Positions 39,259 to 47,607 are shown, counted from the stretch's first letter. The stretch: 64,000 bases of DNA from Stenotrophomonas sp. SAM-B (GCF_013387485.1 NZ_JABBXB010000004.1:310001-374000); one strand, 5' to 3'. Notes: generated by a model from the sequence alone, not told the origin. A program made the numbers and translations.

Positions 39259-39365
39259 AAACATCGTCCCGTTCAGGGCTGTCGCATTGCAGCATTACGT
39301 GTGCGCGCTCGGGGCGCGTCGGCGCCTCTGACCCGTCCCGGGTGGCGTACACCGGCGAACGGGTC

Positions 39366-39399
39366 GGCATCGACCGCGATCCAGGTCGCGGCCGATGCC
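39366..39399 (-). terminator. Inverted repeat after the POT transporter gene
   Basis: Arms GGCATCG-A-CCGCGA and TCGCGG-C-CGATGCC with one mismatch and a 6-nt loop, 20 nt beyond the stop of the last gene of the operon. It lacks a T tract, so it may be a stabilising hairpin rather than an intrinsic terminator. Confidence 0.45.
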
Positions 39400-39418
39400 A
39401 ATGGTCAGTGCCGCAGCC

Positions 39419-40750
39419 TCACCGTGCGGGGGCCGTGCCGTCAGCCGGGGCGGCTTCCTGCGGTGCAGGTGCAGCATTGCCGGCAAGCAATGGTCGGGCG
39501 CGTCGTTCCAGACGCAGCAGCAGCACGGCGACGATCATGCAGGTACCGGCCATCAGCGAGAAGAAGACCGCGCTGGAGAGCGTCGACCACAGCGTGCCGA
39601 CCGCCCCGGCCAGCAGGTTGCCGCCGAACGACGCCAGGAACCAGAACGCGATGATCGTGGCACCGAAGCCGACCGGGGCCAGGCGGGCGAACAGACCCAG
39701 TCCGACCGGCAGGATGAAGAGCTCGCCGAAGGTGAAGATCGCAAAGAACAGCGCGGCCCACAGCCAGCCGACCTTGGCCGTTGGTTCGCCACCGAGTATC
39801 GCCACCAGCGCGAACGACAGTCCGACCACGGCGGCACCGATCGCCATCTTGGTCAGTGCGGCCGGCTCGCGGCCGTCGCGGGCCTGCCGCATCCAGCGCC
39901 GCACCAGCAGCGGGGTGATCAGGAAGACCAGCAGCGGATTGAGCGAGAAGAACCACGTCATCGGAAGGGTGAAATCCGCGGTGAGCACGCGGTCCACGCC
40001 GGTGTCGAGCCAGATCGCGATGGTGTTGCCGATCTGCTCGTAGGCAAGACGGAACACCACGATCAGGCCGGCAATCATCGCCATCAGTTGCAGCAGCGGG
40101 CGATAGGCCGGTTGCCACAGCGCGGAGAAGGGCAGCGTGGCGCGCTCGCTGCGCGGCGGATCCGGCGGCAGGTGGCGGCGGCCGGTGATGTAGATCACCA
40201 GCCCCAGCAGCATGCCGATGCCGGCCGCGGAGAAGCCAACATGCCAGCCATACACCTCACCCAGCGTGCCGCAGACCAGCGGGGCGAGGAACGCACCGAG
40301 GTTGATGCCCACGTAGTACACATTGAACGCCGAGCCACGGCGCGGATCATCGCGCTGATAGAGGTCGCCGACCTGGCCGGGCAGGGTGGGCAGGAACAGG
40401 CCATTGCCGAGCACGATCGCCAGCAGTGCGGGATACAGCAGCGCATCGAAGGCCATCAGGAAGTGCCCGAACGCCATGATCGCGCCACCCAGGATCACCG
40501 CACGTCGCTTGCCCAGCCAGCGGTCGGCGAGCATCCCGCCGAAAACCGGGCTGAGGTAGGCCAGCGCGGTGTACAGGCCATAGACCATCGAGGCCTGTTC
40601 CTGCGAGAACAACAGCTGCTTGGTCATGTAATAGACCAGCAGCGCCCGCATGCCGTAGTAGGAGAATTTCTCCCACATCTCGGTGAGGAACAGGATGGTG
40701 AGGCCTGGCGGTTGCCCGAACCAGGCCTTGCGCGGTGCGTCGAGGGTCAT
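39419..40750 (-). CDS. POT/PTR-family proton-coupled peptide transporter
   Basis: 443 aa inner-membrane protein of the major facilitator type with about 12 helices. The POT signature ExxE(K/R)FxYY is present as EMWEKFSYYGMRALL near residue 24, followed by GGMLADRWLGKRRAVILGG and FNVYYVGINLGAFLAPLVCG (second PTR signature). Members import di- and tripeptides with protons. It lies 19 bp after a serine hydrolase gene at the end of the S12-epimerase-S12-POT operon, which implies uptake of the peptides released by the hydrolases. Confidence 0.9.
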   Translation of the reverse strand: MTLDAPRKAWFGQPPGLTILFLTEMWEKFSYYGMRALLVYYMTKQLLFSQEQASMVYGLYTALAYLSPVFGGMLADRWLGKRRAVILGGAIMAFGHFLMAFDALLYPALLAIVLGNGLFLPTLPGQVGDLYQRDDPRRGSAFNVYYVGINLGAFLAPLVCGTLGEVYGWHVGFSAAGIGMLLGLVIYITGRRHLPPDPPRSERATLPFSALWQPAYRPLLQLMAMIAGLIVVFRLAYEQIGNTIAIWLDTGVDRVLTADFTLPMTWFFSLNPLLVFLITPLLVRRWMRQARDGREPAALTKMAIGAAVVGLSFALVAILGGEPTAKVGWLWAALFFAIFTFGELFILPVGLGLFARLAPVGFGATIIAFWFLASFGGNLLAGAVGTLWSTLSSAVFFSLMAGTCMIVAVLLLRLERRARPLLAGNAAPAPQEAAPADGTAPAR

Positions 40751-40769
40751 CGGGCAGGGCGTCCGGGGG

Positions 40770-42770
40770 TCAGAGCTGCAGGCCGGTACTGATCAGGCGC
40801 TGGGTAATGGCGACGAACGCCACCACCACGCCCGACAGGGCGACCACCCAGGCGCCGTAGCGGCGCACGCGCGGCCAGCTGGCCGGCGCGCGGACGGCCA
40901 CCCAGACCAGTGCGACCGCGGCAATCACGCTCAGCCAGGACAGCGCCTGCACCAGGATCAACGGTCCGTTGGTGTAACTGGAGATACCGCCCGGCGCGGA
41001 CATCGACTTCACATACGCCACCCAGGCGATCACGCTGCCCAGCAGCACGGTGATCGACAGCGTCTGCAGTCGACGCAGGCCACGGCCTTCGGCCGGCGCG
41101 GGAACCCGGTAGTAGCGACGGACGAACACGCCCCCCACGCGCAGCACCGCCGACAGCGTCAGCAGCCCCAGCGCGACGATCAGTGCAGGACGCAGCCACG
41201 CCGGCGAACGCCAGCCGGGGATCGGTTCGAAACCGAACACCGAGGCGAACGGGCCGCCGGAGAAGTACACCGGCCGGCCGTCCTTGACCTTCACTTCCAA
41301 CAGGCCGCGACCGTTTTCCTGCTGCCACAGCCACGGCGACACCTCGCGCCAGCGCAGCAACTGGCCGTTGAGGCCCTTCTGGCCATCGACGGTGATCGTG
41401 CCGTCTTCCTGCGGGTGCACGCGGATCGGTGCAAACAGGGTCAGCATGCGCAGATACGAACTGTCCGAGCGGCGCGTGCTCTGCCAGCTCACCCCCGCCA
41501 GCGCCGCGGCGTGTTCTCGCGCGGTTGCCGCATCCACGCCCGGGCCGGCGGCCTGGATCGGCAGGGTCGGCAGGAAGTTCTCGACGAAGCGCTCCCACAC
41601 CTGGGCACGCAGCGCCGAGCCGGCCGCATCACGCCCGACGCTGTTGGTGGAGACGAACACGCCGATGTTGCGCTCCGGGATCATCCACAGCCACGAGTAG
41701 AAGAACAGCATCGTGCCGCCGTGCGAGCGGGTGTCGTAGCCACCGGTGTCCGAGGCCATCCAGCCCAGGGCCATGCGCGGCAGATGCGGCAGGATCGCCG
41801 GCTGCGGGGTCAGCATCTGTGCGTTGGTCTCGGCGCGCATGATGCGCTGGCCGTCGAGCTCACCATGATTGAGCGTGGCCATCATGAAACGGGCCATCGC
41901 CGACCCCGAGGCATACAGACCGCCCACGCCCGGTGCGGTGTTCTTCTCGGCCGGGTAGCTTTTGCCCGAGCCCAGCAGATAGCCCTTGGCAGCGTGTGGC
42001 AGCAGCTCGGCCGGCAGCTTCTGTTCGAAGCTGGCGTACTGCATGTCCAGCGGCTGCAGGATGTGCTGCCTGGCGTAGTCCTCGAAGCGCTGTCCGCTGA
42101 CGCGCTCGACGATGTACGAGGCGATGCCGGTGGCGTAGTTGGAGTACGCCGGTGTCGTGCCCGGTGTGGAAATCTGGTTGGGCACCCATTCCTTGAGGTA
42201 GTTGTCGCGGTTGGCCGGATGATCCGGACCCAGCACGATCAGGTAGCGCATGCGCTCTTCCAGACCGCTGGTGTGGGTCATGATCTGGCGCAGCGTGATT
42301 GGCTCACCCTTGGCCGGGACCTTGATGTCCAGGTAGGTGTTGATGTCGGTGTCCAGGTCCAGCTTGCCCTGTTCGACCAGCTGCATCACCGCGGTCCACA
42401 CGAACAGCTTGGAGATCGAGCCGGGGCGGAACAACGTGGTTTTGGGGTCGACCGGCGTGCGCTTCTCGACATCGGAAAAACCAAAGCCGCGTTCGGTGAC
42501 GACCTTGCCGTTCTCGACCACGGTGACCACGGCGCCGGCGAGATCGCCCTGGGCCATCAGGTAGGGCACCAGGCCATCGAGGAAGGTGTCCACGCGTGCG
42601 GCATCCAGCGTGCCGGTGGGTGTCTGCGCGGGTGCGATGCTGTCAGCCGCTTCGGTTGCGGCAGGTGCCGCCGGCGCCGCGACGGGGACCGGTGCCTGTG
42701 CATGCACTGGCGAGAACGCGGCAGTCGAGGCCAGCAGCAGGCCGGAGATCAGCGGGCGCCAGATGCTCAT
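40770..42770 (-). CDS. Exported S12-family serine hydrolase with C-terminal membrane domain (paralogue 1)
   Basis: 666 aa. Signal peptide (LISGLLLASTAAFSPVHAQA), then a class C beta-lactamase/S12 peptidase domain (about 55-400) with Ser118-Ile-Ser-Lys121, Tyr209-Ser-Asn211 and an HGG motif (TRSHGGTMLFFYS). The C-terminal third has about four membrane helices. S12 includes D-alanyl carboxypeptidases and D-aminopeptidases, consistent with cleavage of D-residue peptides. The frame is open upstream over the epimerase gene but the true start is the ATG overlapping the epimerase stop by 4 bp. About half the residues of the catalytic core are shared with the hydrolase at 43799-45781. Confidence 0.88.
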   Translation of the reverse strand: MSIWRPLISGLLLASTAAFSPVHAQAPVPVAAPAAPAATEAADSIAPAQTPTGTLDAARVDTFLDGLVPYLMAQGDLAGAVVTVVENGKVVTERGFGFSDVEKRTPVDPKTTLFRPGSISKLFVWTAVMQLVEQGKLDLDTDINTYLDIKVPAKGEPITLRQIMTHTSGLEERMRYLIVLGPDHPANRDNYLKEWVPNQISTPGTTPAYSNYATGIASYIVERVSGQRFEDYARQHILQPLDMQYASFEQKLPAELLPHAAKGYLLGSGKSYPAEKNTAPGVGGLYASGSAMARFMMATLNHGELDGQRIMRAETNAQMLTPQPAILPHLPRMALGWMASDTGGYDTRSHGGTMLFFYSWLWMIPERNIGVFVSTNSVGRDAAGSALRAQVWERFVENFLPTLPIQAAGPGVDAATAREHAAALAGVSWQSTRRSDSSYLRMLTLFAPIRVHPQEDGTITVDGQKGLNGQLLRWREVSPWLWQQENGRGLLEVKVKDGRPVYFSGGPFASVFGFEPIPGWRSPAWLRPALIVALGLLTLSAVLRVGGVFVRRYYRVPAPAEGRGLRRLQTLSITVLLGSVIAWVAYVKSMSAPGGISSYTNGPLILVQALSWLSVIAAVALVWVAVRAPASWPRVRRYGAWVVALSGVVVAFVAITQRLISTGLQL

Positions 42771-43765
42771 GCGTGCACTCCCTTGCCCCACACGGCGTCG
42801 TCGCAATGCACCAGTCCGTCGTCGTAGCGCAGGCCCGGGGTCCGGTCGTCGCGCAGGAACAGCGGGCCATCGAGATCGACCACGTCGCAATGCTGGCCCA
42901 CGATGAAGGCCGGGCCCATCGCCCAGCTGCTGCCGATCATGTTGCCGACCATCACCTGCATGCCCAGCGAGCGGGCCTTGCCGACCATCGCCAGGCTTTC
43001 GGTGAGCCCGCCGGCCTTGTCGAGCTTGATGTTGATGACGTCGAACAGACCCGCCAGCGCCTCGATTTCCGAAGCATCCTGCACGCTCTCGTCGGCCGCG
43101 AACGGCAGCGGCCGCGCGAAGCCCTTGAGCTCGGCTTCGCGGCCGCGCGGCAAGGGTTGTTCCAGCAGCTTGATGCCGTTCTCCAGCAGCACCGGAATCA
43201 GCGCATCGAGCACGTCCACGCTGTAGCCCTGGTTGGCGTCCACGCCCATCCACACATCCGGGCGCACCTTGCGCACCGCACGCACGCGCTCGATGTCGAT
43301 ATCCAGATCACCGCTGAGCTTGAGCTTGAGTGCCTTGGCCGGCGCATAGCGTCCGGTCGCGATCGACTGCATCGTCGCCGGGTCATCGGCGCCCAGGGTC
43401 CAGGTGGTCAGCAGCGGCCGCGTCTGTGACAGCCCGGCCAGCGCCCAGGCATGCGTGCCGCTACGGCTCGCCTCCAGATCCCAGAGCGCGCAGTCGAGTG
43501 CGTTGCGCGCGCCGCCGCGGGGCAGCAGTTGCTGCAGCTCGTCGCGGGTGATGCCGGCTTCGATGCGCGCACGCAGCAGTTCCAGCGTCGCCAGCATCTG
43601 CTCGGGCGTGTCATCGAAGTAGTACACACCGCTGGCTTCGCCGCGGCCGCGATGGCCGCCGTCTTCCAGTTCCACGCGCAGTACCGGGGCGTGTTCGAAC
43701 ACGTAGCCGCTGATCCGGAACGGGGCCAGCAAGGCAAGCGTATCGATCTGCAGGGTCAGTTTCAC
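42767..43765 (-). CDS. Enolase-superfamily dipeptide epimerase / DgcA-like racemase
   Basis: 332 aa, muconate-lactonizing subgroup. Catalytic residues are readable: KLK motif with Lys147/Lys149, metal ligands Asp176 (VDANQGY), Glu202 (LEQPL) and Asp225 (AADES), and Lys247/Lys250 on the opposite face (NIKLDKAGG). Relatives either epimerise L-Ala-D-Glu from murein or, as DgcA, racemise N-acetyl-D-Glu; with a DUF1611 gene in the same regulon both readings lead to D-glutamate use. I place the start at the GTG preceded by GGAG (about 8 nt); the ATG ten codons upstream lies against the previous stop without a ribosome-binding site. Confidence 0.87.
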   Translation of the reverse strand: MKLTLQIDTLALLAPFRISGYVFEHAPVLRVELEDGGHRGRGEASGVYYFDDTPEQMLATLELLRARIEAGITRDELQQLLPRGGARNALDCALWDLEASRSGTHAWALAGLSQTRPLLTTWTLGADDPATMQSIATGRYAPAKALKLKLSGDLDIDIERVRAVRKVRPDVWMGVDANQGYSVDVLDALIPVLLENGIKLLEQPLPRGREAELKGFARPLPFAADESVQDASEIEALAGLFDVINIKLDKAGGLTESLAMVGKARSLGMQVMVGNMIGSSWAMGPAFIVGQHCDVVDLDGPLFLRDDRTPGLRYDDGLVHCDDAVWGKGVHA

Positions 43766-43798
43766 AGGATGTCTCCAGCCCCGTGGCGGGGCCATGGG

Positions 43799-45781
43799 TC
43801 AATAGTTGAGAGCGAAGTCGGCCAGGCCCATCAGGACCAGGGCGTAGGCGAGCACGCAGGCCGCGATCAGCAGCAGCGCGGCCCAGAGGCGGGCGAGCCA
43901 GCCGCGACCAGCGCGTACGGTCTCCACGAGATTCCAGGCCGTCGAACCGATCCCGCCGACGATCGCGATCACCGTGGCGATGCCGAGGCCGATCACTGCC
44001 GGATCGAGGCGGTCATCGAGGCGGGCGAAATCCGCCGATGCCCAGGTCATCACCGCCATGGCCGCGGCAGGCACCAGCAGCATGAACCAGCAGGCGAAGC
44101 GGCTCAGGCGATAGGCCAGCAGCGTCCTGCGCGGCCAGCCCAGCACGCGCCCATGACGGCGGCGCACGAACGCGGCGATCGGCCAGGCCAGCGCGGACAG
44201 CGCCAGCACGGCCACTGCCCCGGTCAGTGCCGGCTTCAGCCACAGCGCCGAGCGATAGCCTTCGGCACGCAGGAACACGTTGAACGGCGAAGACGAATCC
44301 ACCGCAAAGCCGACCGGCGCGCCGTCCTTGACGATGGCGGCCAGGCGCAGCTCGCTGTTGCTGGCCTGCCACAGCCACGGGGCGATCGGCTTGAAGGTGG
44401 TGGGCTGCCCGTTGGGCTGCTTCATGCGCGGCAGACGCAGGCTGCCATCGTCGAGGGCTTCCAGGCGGGTCTGGGTGAGGATGCCGGTGCGGCCGATGCC
44501 GGTCTCCGCACGCCGCGCATCCAGGTAGCTCGGCGCCGCCAGCAGGCGTGCCTGCTGCCTGGCCAGCGCTGCGTCGACGGGCGGTGCCGCCGCGGGTGCC
44601 GCGGCCGGGAAATAGCGGTCGGCGAAGTTCTCCAGCAGTTCACGCCGGATCGGGCCGGTGATGCCGTTGGCGCCCGCGCTGTTGAGTGAGACGAACAGAC
44701 CGACGTCGTGATCGCGGAACAGGAACAGCTGCGAGTGGAACGAGTAGGTGTCACCGGCGTGCGACACCACGCGCTGGCCATTGACATCGATCTCGTAGAA
44801 GCCGAGTGCCATGGTGTTCAGCGGCGGCGCGAAGCGCGTCTGCGGGGTCAGCATCAGCTGGCTGGTCGCGGCTTTCAGAATAGCGGTGTCGTGGCCGCCC
44901 GCCGCGCTCAGGTGCGCGATCATGAAACGCGCCATGTCGCTGCCGGTGGCCGACAGTGCGCCGGCCGGAGCGGATGGGGTGACTTCGAAATCGCGCGGCT
45001 TGCCCGATCCCAGTGCATAGCCCTTGCTGACCAGCGCACGCAACGCAGGCGGCAGCGGCTGGCGGAAGCTGGCGTGCTGCATCTGCAGCGGCACGAAGAT
45101 GTGCTGCTCGACGTACTCGGCAAACGGTCGGCCGGACACGCGCTCGACGATGTAGCCGGCCAGGCTGGTGCCGTAGTTCGAATAGGCGGGCACGGTGCCC
45201 GGGGCGAAGATCTGCGCCGGCACCCGTCGCTTGAGGTACGGTCCCAGCGCGATGTCACCGGCTTCGGCCACCGCCTCGCTGGTCCACATGTACTTGATGT
45301 TGGCCTCGAAACCACCGGTATGCGTCATCAGCTGGCGCAGCGTGATCGGCAGGCCGCGCTCGGGCACCTTGAAGTCCAGGTACTGGTTGATGTCCGCGTC
45401 CAGATCCAGCTTGCCGGCCTCCACCAGCTGCATCACCGCGGTCCAGGTCATCAGCTTGGAGACCGAGGCCATCCGGAACAGGGTGCGGTCCGGATCCACC
45501 GGGGTCTGTTTTTCCACATCCGAGACGCCGTATCCGCGACGGACCAGGATCTGGCCGTCCTTGACCACGGTCACCACCGCGCCGGCGATGTCACCGCGCG
45601 CGATGGCATACGGCATGAACCCATCCAGCCAGGTGGCCGCGTCATCCGCGGTCAATCGGGCCACGGTGTCCACGCGGGTGGGCGCGGCCTCCGGAGGCGG
45701 GGACGACGGCCGCTGTGCATCGGCCTGGAAGGACAGCAACAGCCCACAACACAACGCGACAAGCCCTGACAACGCACGCAT
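43799..45781 (-). CDS. Exported S12-family serine hydrolase with C-terminal membrane domain (paralogue 2)
   Basis: 660 aa, first gene of the hydrolase-epimerase-hydrolase-POT operon. Signal peptide (LVALCCGLLLSFQADAQ), S12 catalytic domain with Ser106-Val-Ser-Lys109, Tyr-Ser-Asn in PAYSNYGTSLAG and an HAG motif (VVSHAGDTYSF), then a C-terminal part with about four membrane helices. It is a clear paralogue of the product of 40770-42770 (both share AGAVVTVV, SDVEK-TPVDP, WTAVMQLVE). The ATG at 45781 has GAGGGG upstream. Anchoring would keep the enzyme on the periplasmic face of the inner membrane. Confidence 0.88.
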   Translation of the reverse strand: MRALSGLVALCCGLLLSFQADAQRPSSPPPEAAPTRVDTVARLTADDAATWLDGFMPYAIARGDIAGAVVTVVKDGQILVRRGYGVSDVEKQTPVDPDRTLFRMASVSKLMTWTAVMQLVEAGKLDLDADINQYLDFKVPERGLPITLRQLMTHTGGFEANIKYMWTSEAVAEAGDIALGPYLKRRVPAQIFAPGTVPAYSNYGTSLAGYIVERVSGRPFAEYVEQHIFVPLQMQHASFRQPLPPALRALVSKGYALGSGKPRDFEVTPSAPAGALSATGSDMARFMIAHLSAAGGHDTAILKAATSQLMLTPQTRFAPPLNTMALGFYEIDVNGQRVVSHAGDTYSFHSQLFLFRDHDVGLFVSLNSAGANGITGPIRRELLENFADRYFPAAAPAAAPPVDAALARQQARLLAAPSYLDARRAETGIGRTGILTQTRLEALDDGSLRLPRMKQPNGQPTTFKPIAPWLWQASNSELRLAAIVKDGAPVGFAVDSSSPFNVFLRAEGYRSALWLKPALTGAVAVLALSALAWPIAAFVRRRHGRVLGWPRRTLLAYRLSRFACWFMLLVPAAAMAVMTWASADFARLDDRLDPAVIGLGIATVIAIVGGIGSTAWNLVETVRAGRGWLARLWAALLLIAACVLAYALVLMGLADFALNY

Positions 45782-45848
45782 GTGACGATCCCCTCTGGAA
45801 CTGGAAGACGAGGCACCCCGCACAAACGATCGGAGGGCCCAAAACCAT

Positions 45849-45888
45849 CTCAATCAGACAACAATATTCCTGATCAGAGAAATGTCAA
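45849..45888 (-). promoter_or_regulatory. Promoter and tandem operator of the hydrolase-epimerase-POT operon
   Basis: On the minus strand: -35 TTGACA (45883-45888), 16-bp spacer containing box TCTGATCAGG (45869-45878), -10 TATTGT (45861-45866), then a second box TCTGATTGAG (45849-45858), 20 bp from the first. Confidence 0.75.
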
Positions 45889-46025
45889 TTGCGCGTGATC
45901 TCGTCCGGCGGCCGCCGAGCAGGGGTGATTGCGACCGTTACATGCCCTGAATACGCCATTCCGGGGCCGATGAGAACGATTACACGGCGTTGAGGGACGC
46001 CATATGAGGCGAACGCGACAAGAAA

Positions 46026-46043
46026 CCATCCTGATCAGGATGG
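46026..46043. promoter_or_regulatory. 18-bp perfect palindrome upstream of the XRE-cupin gene
   Basis: CCATCCTGATCAGGATGG, a perfect palindrome containing the CCTGATCAGG box, 62 nt before the regulator start. It suggests that this regulator binds its own promoter and the related boxes of the locus. Unlike the other three sites no second box lies 20 bp away. Confidence 0.75.
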
Positions 46044-46105
46044 CATTCATCTCTACGTAGTATCGTATCGGCAACTTCACCAGCAATAGCCCAAAGGTCC
46101 TGTCG

Positions 46106-46741
46106 ATGAGCCCCAAAAGCCCGACGCTCGGAACCCTGCTGCGCGGTCTGCGCACGCGCCAGGGTTGGACGCTCAAGGAAATGAGCGAGCACACCGAAAT
46201 TCCCCTGTCCACGCTGTCCAAGATCGAGCACGACCGCCTGACCTTGACCTACGACAAGCTCCAGCACCTGGCGCAGCGCCTGAACCTGCGCATGTCCGAT
46301 CTGTTCTCCGAGCCCGATGCCGACAGCGCGCCGAAGCCGGTCACCGCACGGCGCAGCCTCGGCTCGCTCGACAAGGCGCTGCGGGTCCAGACCGACAACT
46401 ACGATTACTACTATCTGTGCACCGAACTGCGCCGCAAGCGGATGATCCCGATCCTGACCAAGGTGCGGGCCAAGACCACCGCCGAGTTCGGCGACCTGGT
46501 CCGCCACCCGGGCGAGGAGTACGTGCACGTGATGGAAGGCCGCATCCAGGTCCACACCGAGTTCTACGATCCGGTGGTGCTGGAGACCGGGCAGGGCATC
46601 TACATCGACAGCCAGATGGGGCACGCCTACATCGTCGATACCGGCTGCGAGGAAGCGGTGCTGCTGGCCGTGTGCGCGAGTGCGGACGAAGACCTGATGG
46701 AATCGCTGATCACCCTACATGAGCATGAGGGGAGCGTCTGA
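46106..46741 (+). CDS. XRE-cupin transcriptional regulator of the D-peptide locus
   Basis: 211 aa. N-terminal XRE helix-turn-helix (about 8-62: LLRGLRTRQGWTLKEMSEHT, then LSTLSKIEHDRLTL) joined to a C-terminal cupin domain (about 110-190: HPGEEYVHVMEGRIQVHTEF, MGHAYIVDTG). Such regulators sense small metabolites through the cupin (SutR, PuuR types). It is the only regulator inside the locus, is divergent from the hydrolase operon and has the best operator copy in front of it; I infer that it represses all four transcription units. A hairpin terminator follows. Confidence 0.87.
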   Translation: MSPKSPTLGTLLRGLRTRQGWTLKEMSEHTEIPLSTLSKIEHDRLTLTYDKLQHLAQRLNLRMSDLFSEPDADSAPKPVTARRSLGSLDKALRVQTDNYDYYYLCTELRRKRMIPILTKVRAKTTAEFGDLVRHPGEEYVHVMEGRIQVHTEFYDPVVLETGQGIYIDSQMGHAYIVDTGCEEAVLLAVCASADEDLMESLITLHEHEGSV

Positions 46742-46783
46742 GCGCGTTGTCGCGTACAGCGGTCGAGCGAGATGTGTTGAATG

Positions 46784-46808
46784 AAAAGGGCGCCCAAGGC
46801 GCCCTTTT
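46784..46808. terminator. Bidirectional intrinsic terminator
   Basis: Stem AAAAGGGCGCC / GGCGCCCTTTT with CAA loop, between the XRE-cupin gene and the convergent SRPBCC gene; A/T tracts on both sides. Confidence 0.87.
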
Positions 46809-46828
46809 CTGTGATCTTCCCGCCCGGA

Positions 46829-47290
46829 TCAGGCCAGTGGCTTGGCGAAGACGTCCATTCCCCTGCCGGTCTCCAGCAGTGATTTCAGGCTGGACAGGAC
46901 AAGCGGCCAGCCCTGCCGGATGCCGGTGTCCATGCCGCTGCCCGGCTCGAGCTGGTCATGGGTCACGGTGAGACGGACCATGCCGTCATACGGCACGATA
47001 TCGAACGTCACCCGGCTGTAGGCCTGCGCGTCATCGGCCTGCGAAGCGGCAGCCCAGGTGATGACCAGGCGCGAGGGCGGGGTGCTTTCGACCACCTCGC
47101 CGACCAGCTCGACCTTCCTTGCCGCGTCGGCACGGACGTGCTGCCAGCGTGAACCGGGCTGCCAGTCCGATACGTTCTCATGGCCCCAATAGGTGCGGGC
47201 GATCTCTGGCCGGGTGATGGCCTCGAATACGCTTTCGGCGGTGGAGGCGATATAGATCACGTGGATGAAGCAGGTAGACACCGTGGACAT
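46829..47290 (-). CDS. SRPBCC/AHSA1-family protein
   Basis: 153 aa START-like fold protein (VIYIASTAESVFEAITRPEI, YWGHENVSDWQPGSRWQHV, YSRVTFDIVPYDGMVRLTVTH, WPLVLSSLKSLLETG), of the kind commonly paired with an ArsR gene. Ligand unknown. Three ATG codons follow each other; the AAGGAG sequence is best placed for the third, which I use. It overlaps the end of the ArsR gene in the mRNA start region and is co-transcribed with it. Confidence 0.82.
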   Translation of the reverse strand: MSTVSTCFIHVIYIASTAESVFEAITRPEIARTYWGHENVSDWQPGSRWQHVRADAARKVELVGEVVESTPPSRLVITWAAASQADDAQAYSRVTFDIVPYDGMVRLTVTHDQLEPGSGMDTGIRQGWPLVLSSLKSLLETGRGMDVFAKPLA

Positions 47291-47292
47291 CA

Positions 47293-47607
47293 TCATTCTC
47301 CTTCGAGTTCTTTTTTCAGGTCATGCAGCAGGCTCAGCCGTTGGTGCTCGAACTTGCGTACCCACCGCTCGTAAACCTCGTGCAGGGGCACGGGGTTGAT
47401 GAAGTGCAGCTTCTCGCGACCGCGCCTGACGGTGCTGATCAGGTTGGCGTCTTCCAGCAGGCCCAGATGCTGGGTGACCGATTGCCGTGCCATCTGCAGG
47501 TGCGCGCAGAGCTGCCCCAGCGACTGCCCGTTGGTCTGGCAGAGCGCATCCAGCAGCGCCCTGCGGGTTGGGTCGCCCAGCGCCTTGAACACCTTGTCTG
47601 CATCCAT
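47293..47607 (-). CDS. ArsR-family transcriptional regulator
   Basis: 104 aa winged-helix repressor (VFKALGDPTRRALLDALCQT, MARQSVTQHLGLLEDANLIS, RRGREKLHFINPVPL). It lacks the metal-binding cysteine motif of true ArsR, as is usual for the subgroup paired with SRPBCC proteins. A 20-bp palindrome lies 73 nt upstream, suggesting autoregulation of the two-gene operon. Confidence 0.88.
   Translation of the reverse strand: MDADKVFKALGDPTRRALLDALCQTNGQSLGQLCAHLQMARQSVTQHLGLLEDANLISTVRRGREKLHFINPVPLHEVYERWVRKFEHQRLSLLHDLKKELEGE

Larger units (their letters stand above)
38998..39418. other. 421-bp spacer with long leader of the TonB receptor gene
   Basis: Between the receptor start and the POT transporter stop. 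The predicted transcript start near 39212 leaves a leader of about 215 nt. In it a 22-codon frame beginning at 39197 (MSKCPISFRTAPTTADLALW, stop at 39129) is possible but unproven. The distal part has an inverted repeat (see 39366-39399). Confidence 0.45.

Noticed and set aside
36964..39654. Plus-strand open frame of 896 codons over the TonB receptor gene
   Set aside because: Antisense shadow; the receptor on the minus strand has a signal peptide, plug and barrel end.
40683..42827. Plus-strand open frame of 714 codons over an S12 hydrolase gene
   Set aside because: Antisense shadow with Arg/His/Gln-rich composition.
33393..46741. Siderophore or iron-uptake locus, suggested by the TonB receptor
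   Set aside because: No siderophore synthesis, Fur-box-like sequence, ABC iron permease or ferric reductase gene nearby; all partners concern peptides and D-amino acids.
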